Below, piece by piece: positions 1 through 6,560 of a stretch of 6,560 bases of DNA. The notes below the pieces were generated by a model that was not told the origin of the DNA, ran no database searches, and saw only the letters and a list, made by a program, of their open reading frames with translations. The stretch's first letter is position 1, and every line of letters starts with the position of its first letter. The stretch is from Desulfobacula sp. (lineage in GTDB: Bacteria; Desulfobacterota; Desulfobacteria; Desulfobacterales; Desulfobacteraceae): positions 1-6,560 of the forward strand of contig JAOZRF010000102.1 in NCBI GenBank assembly GCA_029940245.1, written 5' to 3'. The position numbers and the translations under genes were made by a program.

Positions 1-269
1 TTAGAACATTGCTAAAAACCTGACTCATAAATGACTAACCCGAATATTTACAAAATTTTATTCCAAATGTATGGAAGGGGCTTTAAAGGATTAACAGTGG
101 AACCATTAACAAAAACATCTGAAAAAGCACGGCTGGCCTGTACCTCTGGTTTGGTCACAGGCCCTGGTAAATACGGATGATCTTGATCGGTTCAAGACAC
201 TTCAATGGGGACTTCGGACATGGAATGTGTGGAATTTTTTTGAAATAGGTCAAAAGTCTTTCCTGCCGG
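1..269. other. Left-edge non-coding stretch, no supported gene
   Basis: All three plus-strand frames close within the first 23 bases, so a gene entering from the left could at most end here. The longest ATG-started frame is a 37-codon reading frame at 67-180 with no Shine-Dalgarno sequence and no recognisable motif. A second frame stays open from about 110 to 291 but has no ATG. Two small inverted repeats are visible: GGCCTGT/ACAGGCC (135-141 with 157-163) and TCTTGA/TCAAGA (181-186 with 192-197, 5-base loop). The region lies downstream of the leftward aminotransferase and probably contains its 3' untranslated end. Confidence 0.5.
135..163 (-). terminator. Weak candidate terminator hairpin downstream of the aminotransferase
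   Basis: A perfect 7-bp inverted repeat (GGCCTGT/ACAGGCC) encloses a 15-base loop in which ACC and GGT could add three pairs with one bulged base. Read on the minus strand it is followed, after eight intervening bases, by a run of five T. That is not the tight U-tract of a canonical intrinsic terminator, and the hairpin lies about 105 bases past the stop codon. It is the only hairpin near a T-run in this flank, so it is listed as a weak candidate. Confidence 0.2.
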
Positions 270-1382
270 TTACAGCAGTGTTTTTAAAGTAGCAATCAGT
301 CTGTCGACATTTTCCGTTCTGGCCGTATGGCCCATGAGACCGATACGCCATATTTTGCCGGCAAGGGGTCCAAGACCCGCACCGATTTCAATATCATGGT
401 CCTTGATCAGCGCGGTCCGGATGGCGACATCATTCACCCCGTCGGGGATATTGACGGAGTTGAGCATGGGAAGCCGTGATTCAGGAGTAACGGTCATTGA
501 CAGTCCCAGGCTGCCAAGGCCTGCCACCAGGTAATCATGGGCGGCCTTATGACGGGCATACACCTTGTCCAGCCCCTCGTCCAGAATCACGCCAAGGGCG
601 GCATAAAGTCCATACAGCATATTGATGGGTGCGGTGTGGTGGTAGGCCCGGGTGGCACCGCCCCAGTAATTGATGATCATGGTCAGGTCCAGGTACCAGT
701 TGGGTATCTTTGTCTTTCTGGCCTTAACTGCTGTAATCGCCCGGTCGGAAAAAGAGACGGGGGCCAGCCCCGGAGGGCAGGAAAGACATTTTTGAGTTCC
801 ACTGTAAATGGCATCCACCTTCCATTCATCGGTTTTCACCGGAATACCGCCGAGACTGGTCACACAATCCACCAGAAAAAGGCTGTTGCTGCCCTCCAGC
901 AGTCGGCTGATTTCTTCCACCGGGTTCATGACACCGGTTGAGGTTTCCGCATGGACCACAGCCAAGATTTTATAAAATTTTTGTGCCAGTTTTTTTTTAA
1001 CCGCATCCACGATCACAGGGGTTCCCCATTCAAATTCCAGCACATCAACATCGGCTCTCAACCGTTCCGCAAGATCAACCATTCTCATGCCAAACACCCC
1101 GTTTTTAAGGATGAGAACCGGGTCACCGGCTTCGATCAGGTTGACAAAACAGGTTTCCATGCCGGCAGACCCGGTTCCGGATATGGGGATGGTCAATTTG
1201 TTTTGGGTTTGAAGCAGGGTCTGCAATCGTTTTTTGATTTCATCCATGATGGCTATAAAGCGTGAATCCAGGTGGCCGATGGTGTCTTTTGCCAATGCCG
1301 AATAGACCTGATCCGGTACGCAGGAAGGACCAGGTCCCATTAAAAGGGTCTTTGACAAAGTGGTGAGCAGATCTGTTGACAT
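270..1382 (-). CDS. Class V aminotransferase, alanine/serine-glyoxylate aminotransferase family
   Basis: Complete 370-residue cytosolic PLP enzyme, the usual length for this family. It is expected to transfer an amino group from an amino acid such as alanine or serine to an oxo acid such as glyoxylate; the real substrate pair cannot be read from sequence. Family landmarks in order: N-terminal MGPGPS (15-20); SGTGSAGME (68-76), the cofactor phosphate-binding loop; Phe97 in NGVFG, where human AGT has the ring-stacking Trp; HAETSTG (144-150); Asp172 in VDCVTSLGG, predicted to contact the pyridine nitrogen; Lys198 in SGTQKCLSCPPG, the predicted Schiff-base lysine; YHHTAP (247-252); and Arg346 in WRIGLMGH, predicted to bind substrate carboxylate. 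The start is set by GGAGG eight bases upstream. It is transcribed divergently from the TamB-like gene and appears monocistronic here. Its DNA is clearly GC-richer than the rightward genes. I leave the symbol blank because agxt-, spt- and pucG-type members share all these motifs. Confidence 0.93.
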   Translation of the reverse strand: MSTDLLTTLSKTLLMGPGPSCVPDQVYSALAKDTIGHLDSRFIAIMDEIKKRLQTLLQTQNKLTIPISGTGSAGMETCFVNLIEAGDPVLILKNGVFGMRMVDLAERLRADVDVLEFEWGTPVIVDAVKKKLAQKFYKILAVVHAETSTGVMNPVEEISRLLEGSNSLFLVDCVTSLGGIPVKTDEWKVDAIYSGTQKCLSCPPGLAPVSFSDRAITAVKARKTKIPNWYLDLTMIINYWGGATRAYHHTAPINMLYGLYAALGVILDEGLDKVYARHKAAHDYLVAGLGSLGLSMTVTPESRLPMLNSVNIPDGVNDVAIRTALIKDHDIEIGAGLGPLAGKIWRIGLMGHTARTENVDRLIATLKTLL

Positions 1383-1390
1383 TATTTTAT

Positions 1391-1395
1391 CCTCC
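1391..1395 (-). promoter_or_regulatory. Shine-Dalgarno site of the aminotransferase
   Basis: Read on the minus strand this is GGAGG, eight bases before the ATG whose complement ends at 1382. The strong match and near-optimal spacing fix the start codon; no upstream in-frame alternative is needed. Confidence 0.8.
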
Positions 1396-1581
1396 GTTGA
1401 GAGTGTAATATATTATTTTTTTGTTCCCGTTTATTGATGAACTATATTCCATTTATTTGTTTTTATTGCTTTAGCACAATTCATCATTCAGCACAAAAAA
1501 AATATGCATGTGCGGCTAATAAATACCCCATGTTTTTTGCCTGCGGCAATGTCAAGGGAACTTTATATCCGGATTAAAATC

Positions 1582-1610
1582 TTGTTTTAGACGATAATCA
1601 ACTGTATGAT
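1582..1610 (+). promoter_or_regulatory. Candidate sigma70-type promoter for the tamB-like operon
   Basis: A -35-like TTGTTT (1582-1587, matching only the TTG half of the consensus) and a good -10 box TATGAT (1605-1610, 5 of 6) are separated by exactly 17 bases. Transcription would begin near 1617, giving a leader of about 30 bases before the ATG at 1647. There is no extended -10 TGn element. The call comes from consensus matching in an AT-rich region, where chance matches are common. Confidence 0.45.
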
Positions 1611-1646
1611 CAAAAAATTATCAGAACCAGATTAAAACAGGCGGGT

Positions 1647-4600
1647 ATGAAAAAAAAAATTATTTCAGCGGGCATGGGACTTGCCTGCACTTTTTTTATA
1701 ATAGTTTTATCTTTATATTTTTATGCAAAAACAGACCATGCAAAAAACCTGTTTTTAAATAAAATTAATGTCGCCATTCCTGGTACGCTTTCAGCTGAAA
1801 ATATAGAATTTTCATTGATCAATTCATGTGTCAAATTAGATGGAATTCAGATCAAAGACAGGCAAAATACCACCTGTTTTAAGTCCAGGACTCTTTTTGT
1901 TGATTTCAAGATAAGTTCTCTTTTTAATAAAGTCTTTGAGATAACTTTATTTACAGTGAACAGCCCGGAGATATTAATTGTCAAAGATACAGGCGGCCAT
2001 ATCAATATCATAGATGCACTCATATCAAAAGATCAGAAATCCCCTGAAAAAGAAATCACTAAAAAAGAAAATAAAGGCCTTCCCTTTAATGTGATTGTCA
2101 AAAAGGCACAGGTTATTGAGGGTGCATTAACCTTTAATGATCCGGATAATCGTATTGAATTAAGGTCATTAACCCTTGACCTTAATGATGCAGACCTTCT
2201 GGAACAGCACCTGTCTTTGACCAGCCGGTTAAAAAACAGCAGAGTAATATTAAAAGGTAAAGAAATCCTGATTAAAAACTTAAGTATTATGTCTGAACTT
2301 GAACAAGGATCAAAAATTGATTTTAATGTTGAAATGGACTCTGACCTGTGTGTTTTTAAAGCAAAAGGAATTGCATCCGATATATTTAAAGCTCCTGAAA
2401 TTGATTTAAATATAATCGTAACATCTCACCTTGAACAATTTAATCGTTTCTTGGGAGGAGCGATAGACCTTGACGGTTTTGCCAAAGTAACCCTTACGGG
2501 GAAAGGACCTGTAAACAACCCTGAAGTCGCATTCAACCTTGATATGGCCAGGTTGAAGATTAATGAAGATCTAGAAGGGGATGGAATCAATTTATCAGCA
2601 AGTCTTGTTGACAGGAAGCTTTTAATCAAAAAAGCAAATCTCAATTTCCTTGGAAGCAATATCGTATTTAATGGTATGGCTGATCTCAAGGATTTTTTCC
2701 CAAAAGGGTTTTTAAACCCTGCCCAAAATCCAGATGCGCTTAAATATGATTTTTCCTTTGACCAGAAAAATGGAGATTTTCAACATCTTGAAAAATGGGT
2801 AAAGGGATTCTCAGGGCGGTTTTCATCTTTTGGTAACCTTATAGGCAAAGGTATTCGTCCTGAAACCCTTGCGGCAAAGTATCATTTTAATGTTGTCCTT
2901 GAAGATTTTAAACAGGACAAACCTGAAACAGATTTTCTGGATTTTAAAACAGACATAACTGGAACCATTGAAAAAGGCATCTGTAAAATTACGGGATTTA
3001 ATGCCAAAACAAAGGATGCTGTGATTGAGGCGTCTGGTCTGTATGATATCGTTAAAAAAGATCTGTCGGCCGCCTTGAATATAACTGCCCGGGATCTGTA
3101 TGCAATAACCCGGCCCCTGGGCATCCCCCCTGTCAAGGGAAGTGTTGACAGTAAAATAAAGATTGCCGGCTGCATCTATAATCCTGAAATCAAAGCAATG
3201 GGTTTTGGAAAGAATCTTATGGCAAAAGGTATTTTGATTAATGATATTCAATTTGCAGGAAGCCTCAACCCTTCCGGGCATGTTGATATTCAACAGCTTG
3301 TTGTTAAAGATCAGGATATGGTCATTGATGTGAAAGGATCTGCCCATGTTTTTGAAAAAGAGTTTAAGTTAAAGGATGTGATCAAAGCAAACATCCTGCT
3401 TGCGGGACAAAATATCAATCCCAGACGATTTTTTGAACACGCTGAACTAAAAATAAATCAAGAGCAATTGGATTCTTTGATCAATTCAAATCTTAATATC
3501 AATTCAAATCTTAATATGGCTGTGGAATACCCCATTGCCTCATCCATGGACAAAATAAATTTTTATGACATTGAAATTCCGGTAAAAAATATTAAAGCCG
3601 ACTTTGATATTGAAAAAAAAGAAATTGCAATCAAACTTGAAAAAATTGCAAACCTGAATGCTTCAATGGATACTGAAACAAAACAATACCAGGCCAGGAT
3701 AAATTTCAATCATAGCGATCTTGGCCCTTTTTTGAAATCTGCAGGAATAAATGGCATCAAGGCCAATATAGACGGCCAGATAAATGCGACAGGAAACATA
3801 CCCGTCGATCTGCCGGAAGATCTAATCAAAGAACTTCATGGGGCTCAGGGCAACATAAGTCTGAATGCTGATATTCACGGCAGCGTTAAAGAACCTGATT
3901 TCAATGTCTTAATGGACCTTTCCAACCTTAATTATAATTTAACCCGGCCAGGCATAAATATTTCCAATCTAAATGGCAGCATAACGGCAACACCTGATAC
4001 AATCAATATTAATGCCTTGAAAACAGATGTTAATGAGGGACATTTCAGCCTGACCGGGAATATCGGTTTAAAAGATTATAAAATCCAGGATTGTAAATTA
4101 GCTGTTTTTGCAGACAGCCTTGATATCCCAATCCCTTCAAAAACAGGGGCTAAAGAAAGCATCCTCATGGAAAAATTTGCTTCAGATCTTGATATCAATC
4201 TCCAATATGACTCAATAGCATCTCAAAGTGCAGAAAACCAGCTTGAAAAAGGGATACCCATAAAACAGATAAGGGCGAATGTTAATTTGAACAATTTTAA
4301 TCTTTCAGCTCTTCTGGACAAAACAACAGATCTAAAGGCATCTTTTGACCCTGAAAATTCTGCCTATGATCTGAAATTAAAATTCAATAAAGCGGTATTG
4401 GACCCCATATTCAAAATGGCCGGCCTTGATGCAATAAAAGCAAGTATTAGCGGGCATGTAACATCAAAAGGAAAGGTTAACATTGCTCTGCTCCGGGATG
4501 TGATGGATGGGATTAAGAAAAAGGCCACAGGAGAATTAAGTTGTCTTGTAAATGTTAAAGGAAGTCTTGAAAAACCGGATTTTGATGCCGACATAACTTT

Positions 4601-5729
4601 ATCCGGGCTTGGATATCCCATTCCCCAGGCCGGGATATCAATCTCAAATCTTAATGGAAAAATAAAGATCCAGGATGATGTTATACAAATTCAAAAGATT
4701 ACTGCTGATCTTGGCAAGGGGAACCTGAGCCTGGATGGGAAAATAGGTCTTGAGAATTACACGCCTGTGAAAGGAGACATCCGGTTTAAAGGCAATAATA
4801 TTACCCTTGAACTGCCTGATATGGCCCTGATTGAATTCAGCCACGATTTTCGTTTTTCCGGCACCCGGGAGAAATCAGATCTTTCAGGGACCTTTAGGAT
4901 GATTAAAGGAGAGTATTATAAAGATTTTACATTTGATCTTATGGGTGCTTTGGGTGATAAAAAAAGAAAATCTTCAACTCCAGGGGGCAAACGCGAGAAA
5001 GCTGTTCCATTGATTGAAAATACCTCTTTGAACATTGATGTGGATTATAAGAAACCCTTTGTTGTGGATAACAACATTGCTTTTATTCTCCTGGAACCTA
5101 ATGTAAATATTTCAGGAACGGCTGGAAATCCTGTAATAACCGGAAGAGCCAAGATCATAGAGGGAATTATCATATACCGGAAAAAAGAATTTCAGATCGA
5201 AAAAGGGATTATTGATTTTGTGGATCCTTATAAAATTGATCCGGATATTGATCTGGCAGCCAAAACCAGGATTAGAGACTGGACCATCACCCTTAAAATT
5301 TCAGGCAAAACAGATAACTTGAAATTTCAACTCTTTTCCGAACCAGCGGAATCCAACGAAGACATCCTGTCACTTCTCATTGTGGGTAAAACCACAAAGG
5401 AACTGGGAAAATCGTCTGCTGGATCTTATACAAATATCCTGACGGACAAGGCCGCGGATATCATTGAAAAAAGCGTGGAAGAGTCTACCCCCCTGGATTC
5501 ATTTAAAGTCGGATACTCTGGATCAAAAGGTTCAAATGTGAGCGTTACCCTGGGTAAAAAATTATCAAAACGCCTGGAGATAACATACTCAATGGAAACC
5601 GAGGATCAAGAGACGGTCCAAACAAATGCGGCTGAATACAGAATTCTGGAAAATGTCATGCTCAAAGCGTTTAACGATTCAAAAGGCGACTTTGGCACAG
5701 AAGTTATTCTTAAATTGGAGTTCAGATAA
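1647..5729 (+). CDS. tamB: TamB-family translocation/assembly module protein (DUF490), AsmA-like
   Basis: Complete 1360-residue protein, close to E. coli TamB (about 1260). TamB proteins are anchored in the inner membrane, span the periplasm as a hydrophobic beta-groove, and work with an Omp85 partner in outer-membrane protein assembly; TamB relatives are also implicated in phospholipid transport to the outer membrane. Visible here: MKKK followed by one hydrophobic anchor (about 5-27); an AsmA-like region (44-125) ending in SPEILIVKDTGGHINI; a charged Lys/Glu linker (128-144); a long alternating polar/hydrophobic beta-rich middle with repeated G-x4-P units; and a conserved C-terminal TamB domain (about 1040-1360) containing EPNVNISGTAGNP, EKGIIDFVDPYKIDPDIDL, NEDILSLLIVGK and a terminal LKLEFR strand. 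A basic insert (1104-1118) interrupts that last region. The ATG is the first in-frame start after a stop at 1575 and gives the MKKK anchor; its Shine-Dalgarno is weak (AGG at 1639-1641). The next gene starts three bases after the stop. The lipobox-like LAC at 12-14 does not fit the consensus. Confidence 0.92.
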   Translation: MKKKIISAGMGLACTFFIIVLSLYFYAKTDHAKNLFLNKINVAIPGTLSAENIEFSLINSCVKLDGIQIKDRQNTTCFKSRTLFVDFKISSLFNKVFEITLFTVNSPEILIVKDTGGHINIIDALISKDQKSPEKEITKKENKGLPFNVIVKKAQVIEGALTFNDPDNRIELRSLTLDLNDADLLEQHLSLTSRLKNSRVILKGKEILIKNLSIMSELEQGSKIDFNVEMDSDLCVFKAKGIASDIFKAPEIDLNIIVTSHLEQFNRFLGGAIDLDGFAKVTLTGKGPVNNPEVAFNLDMARLKINEDLEGDGINLSASLVDRKLLIKKANLNFLGSNIVFNGMADLKDFFPKGFLNPAQNPDALKYDFSFDQKNGDFQHLEKWVKGFSGRFSSFGNLIGKGIRPETLAAKYHFNVVLEDFKQDKPETDFLDFKTDITGTIEKGICKITGFNAKTKDAVIEASGLYDIVKKDLSAALNITARDLYAITRPLGIPPVKGSVDSKIKIAGCIYNPEIKAMGFGKNLMAKGILINDIQFAGSLNPSGHVDIQQLVVKDQDMVIDVKGSAHVFEKEFKLKDVIKANILLAGQNINPRRFFEHAELKINQEQLDSLINSNLNINSNLNMAVEYPIASSMDKINFYDIEIPVKNIKADFDIEKKEIAIKLEKIANLNASMDTETKQYQARINFNHSDLGPFLKSAGINGIKANIDGQINATGNIPVDLPEDLIKELHGAQGNISLNADIHGSVKEPDFNVLMDLSNLNYNLTRPGINISNLNGSITATPDTININALKTDVNEGHFSLTGNIGLKDYKIQDCKLAVFADSLDIPIPSKTGAKESILMEKFASDLDINLQYDSIASQSAENQLEKGIPIKQIRANVNLNNFNLSALLDKTTDLKASFDPENSAYDLKLKFNKAVLDPIFKMAGLDAIKASISGHVTSKGKVNIALLRDVMDGIKKKATGELSCLVNVKGSLEKPDFDADITLSGLGYPIPQAGISISNLNGKIKIQDDVIQIQKITADLGKGNLSLDGKIGLENYTPVKGDIRFKGNNITLELPDMALIEFSHDFRFSGTREKSDLSGTFRMIKGEYYKDFTFDLMGALGDKKRKSSTPGGKREKAVPLIENTSLNIDVDYKKPFVVDNNIAFILLEPNVNISGTAGNPVITGRAKIIEGIIIYRKKEFQIEKGIIDFVDPYKIDPDIDLAAKTRIRDWTITLKISGKTDNLKFQLFSEPAESNEDILSLLIVGKTTKELGKSSAGSYTNILTDKAADIIEKSVEESTPLDSFKVGYSGSKGSNVSVTLGKKLSKRLEITYSMETEDQETVQTNAAEYRILENVMLKAFNDSKGDFGTEVILKLEFR
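3480..3517 (+). repeat. Exact 18-bp tandem repeat inside the TamB-like gene
   Basis: The 18-base unit ATCAATTCAAATCTTAAT occurs twice head to tail (3480-3497 and 3498-3515), and two more matching bases follow. It is in frame and encodes INSNLN twice (residues 612-623). Identity extends to every synonymous position, which points to a recent slippage duplication, unlike the old protein-level repeats around it. Confidence 0.95.
3504..4136 (+). repeat. Internal protein repeat, copy A (residues about 620-830)
   Basis: This segment aligns along its length with copy B at an offset of 226-227 residues. Shared landmarks are IPVKNIKA (644-651), the G-x4-P unit at 745-750 followed by DF, ISNLNG (772-777), and SLTGNIGLKDY (801-811). 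By hand alignment about 29 of 66 positions match between residues 746-811 and 973-1038, with no gap there. The DNA differs at many synonymous sites, so the duplication is old. Confidence 0.8.
4182..4817 (+). repeat. Internal protein repeat, copy B (residues about 846-1057)
   Basis: Second copy of the unit described for copy A. Matching landmarks are IPIKQIRA (870-877), the G-x4-P unit at 972-977 followed by DF, ISNLNG (999-1004), and SLDGKIGLENY (1028-1038). One residue of length difference falls between the Gly pairs 716/735 in copy A and 942/962 in copy B. Copy B leads directly into the conserved C-terminal TamB domain. Confidence 0.8.
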
Positions 5730-5732
5730 AAG

Positions 5733-6560
5733 ATGAATAAAAAAATAATTTTTATGATTGCGATTATGTTTTTTTATCGTCCTGTCTTTGCCGGCAATAA
5801 TATCAAAAGCATACTGCCTGTTGTTAAAAGTATCAAAATTCAAATCCTGGCCGGGGAACCTGCCCGCCGTGAAAAATTAGAAAAAATGGCGTATAAAATG
5901 ATCCGGTTCAAACAAGATGAAAGGTTTTCCCATGAAAGCCTTTTAGCTTCCATTGAGCTGCTCAAACAGACCCATCAGTTCAGCCGGATTGATGTACCGG
6001 ATCAAGACTGGGAAGCCGCTTTTACAGATGTTGTCTTCAGGCTGACACCGTCAACGCTTATCCGGGATATCAGAGTGAAAGGGTCTTTTCCGATTTTTAA
6101 AAATGATGTCATTGATGTCACTGATTATAAAGTGGGTGATGCTTTTAATCAAAACAGCCTGGAAAAGAATATTCATTCCATTGAAGCACTTTTTAAGGAA
6201 AATGGGTATACTGATACCGCCGTTAAAATACTTGTCGAAAAAACAGGTGACCTGGAAGTGGTTATTTTGATTTTAGTTGAAAAAAAAGAATTCTTGAGAA
6301 TAAGTAAGATTGAATTTAATGGCAACAAAAGTTTCTCAGATACCCGCCTTAAAATGAGAATGAAGTCTTATGAGCTGCCGATCTTTTTCTGGAGCAAAGG
6401 GCAGAGATTTATTCAAGATGAGTTTGAAAAGGATATGAAAATGCTTCTGGCATTTTATCGGGAAAAAGGATTTGCCGAAGTTGTTATCAAGCATCGCCTT
6501 GAAAAAAATGATCAGGCAGAAACCATTGGAATCATTATCAACATTGAAGAAGGCCCCAGA
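5733..6560 (+). CDS. BamA/TamA (Omp85) family outer-membrane protein, 5' part with three POTRA domains
   Basis: The first 276 codons are open to the window edge, where the gene is cut off. Omp85 proteins place periplasmic POTRA domains ahead of a 16-stranded outer-membrane barrel that inserts proteins into the outer membrane; the barrel is not in view. A Sec signal peptide is visible: MNKK, a hydrophobic core (5-15) and probable cleavage after VFA at 18-20, with an Arg at 16. Three POTRA-like units follow: about 34-106, 108-184 (starting IRDIRVKG, with a helix ending FKENGY) and 187-273 (starting LRISKIEFNGNKSFSD, with helix LLAFYREKGFAE). The view ends in INIEEGPR, the usual lead into another domain, so a fourth unit or the barrel should follow. 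The start lies three bases after the TamB-like stop; GGAG at 5717-5720 is a somewhat distant (12-base) Shine-Dalgarno inside the upstream gene, so translational coupling is likely. Its neighbour makes a TamA role most likely, but the possible extra POTRA keeps me from assigning the symbol. Confidence 0.88.
   Translation, partial: MNKKIIFMIAIMFFYRPVFAGNNIKSILPVVKSIKIQILAGEPARREKLEKMAYKMIRFKQDERFSHESLLASIELLKQTHQFSRIDVPDQDWEAAFTDVVFRLTPSTLIRDIRVKGSFPIFKNDVIDVTDYKVGDAFNQNSLEKNIHSIEALFKENGYTDTAVKILVEKTGDLEVVILILVEKKEFLRISKIEFNGNKSFSDTRLKMRMKSYELPIFFWSKGQRFIQDEFEKDMKMLLAFYREKGFAEVVIKHRLEKNDQAETIGIIINIEEGPR

Larger units (their letters stand above)
1383..1646. other. Divergent AT-rich intergenic region
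   Basis: This 264-base gap separates the leftward aminotransferase from the rightward TamB-like gene and must hold control signals for both. Visible content: the aminotransferase Shine-Dalgarno site; three GCACA/TGTGC motifs starting at 1474, 1491 and 1509; a short hairpin TTGCC-TGC-GGCAA (1537-1549); and a rightward promoter candidate at 1582-1610. No convincing -35/-10 pair was found for the leftward gene. A perfect TTGACA on the minus strand (1550-1555) has no acceptable -10 box at 16-18 bases. I see no small open reading frame worth calling. Confidence 0.6.

Noticed and set aside
67..180. 37-codon ATG reading frame on the plus strand
   Set aside because: No Shine-Dalgarno sequence, no recognisable motif, and the flank looks non-coding; likely chance.
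110..291. Open plus-strand frame without ATG running into the 3' end of the aminotransferase, possible gene remnant
   Set aside because: About 60 codons, no start codon, no family resemblance, and it overlaps the end of a well-supported gene on the other strand.
334..1265. Three plus-strand open frames opposite the aminotransferase
   Set aside because: They are antisense shadows of a gene with full catalytic motifs; their translations show no domain and lack ribosome binding sites.
1537..1549. Hairpin TTGCC-TGC-GGCAA as a terminator
   Set aside because: The stem has only five pairs and no T-run follows it on either strand; the adjacent T-run precedes the stem on the plus strand.
1550..1555. 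Perfect TTGACA on the minus strand as -35 box for the aminotransferase
   Set aside because: At 16-18 base spacing the sequence is GC-containing and unlike TATAAT; the nearest AT-rich hexamer is 24 bases away.
1578..1646. Possible N-terminal extension of the TamB-like protein, since its frame is open back to 1578
   Set aside because: No ATG, GTG or TTG start lies in frame, it would cover the candidate promoter, and it would push the membrane anchor away from the N-terminus.
1677..1688. Lipobox-like Leu-Ala-Cys at residues 12-14 of the TamB-like protein
   Set aside because: The -3 position is Gly rather than Leu/Val/Ile and the hydrophobic stretch continues beyond the Cys, as in a signal anchor and not a lipoprotein signal.
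2426..4844. Several minus-strand open frames within the TamB-like gene
   Set aside because: They overlap a long, motif-supported coding region and have no plausible start signals or recognisable products.

Overview
The window reads as ordinary chromosome of a Gram-negative (diderm) bacterium. It carries an inner-membrane-anchored TamB-type protein and an exported POTRA-domain protein of the Omp85 family, both of which only make sense in a cell with an outer membrane. The style (moderately AT-rich, Lys/Ile/Asn-rich periplasmic proteins, large TamB-like gene upstream of an Omp85 gene) would suit a Desulfobacteraceae-like member of the Desulfobacterota. That placement is an impression, not a demonstration.

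Layout: positions 1-269 hold no gene I can support, only two small inverted repeats. Positions 270-1382 on the minus strand are a complete class V (fold type I) PLP-dependent aminotransferase of the alanine/serine-glyoxylate aminotransferase family, with all main catalytic landmarks and a good Shine-Dalgarno site. Positions 1383-1646 are an AT-rich divergent intergenic region containing a plausible sigma70-type promoter for the rightward genes and a regularly spaced GCACA motif. Positions 1647-5729 on the plus strand are a complete 1360-residue TamB-family protein. It has one N-terminal membrane anchor, an AsmA-like N-terminal region, a long repetitive beta-rich middle and a well-conserved C-terminal TamB (DUF490) domain. 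Three bases later, at 5733, a signal-peptide-bearing POTRA-repeat protein of the BamA/TamA family begins. It runs off the right edge after three POTRA units.

The two rightward genes almost certainly form one transcriptional unit. By analogy with the TAM system, the TamB-like protein would span the periplasm from the inner membrane and dock on the POTRA domains of the Omp85 barrel, supporting outer-membrane protein assembly and/or phospholipid delivery to the outer membrane. The divergent aminotransferase is probably functionally unrelated; it is also visibly more GC-rich.

The most interesting structure is inside the TamB-like gene: five G-x4-P signatures at roughly 185-237-residue spacing, a clear internal duplication of about 210 residues, and an exact 18-bp tandem repeat at the start of the first duplicated copy. 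I see no mobile element, CRISPR, phage, toxin-antitoxin or defence gene, and no convincing previously undescribed system.
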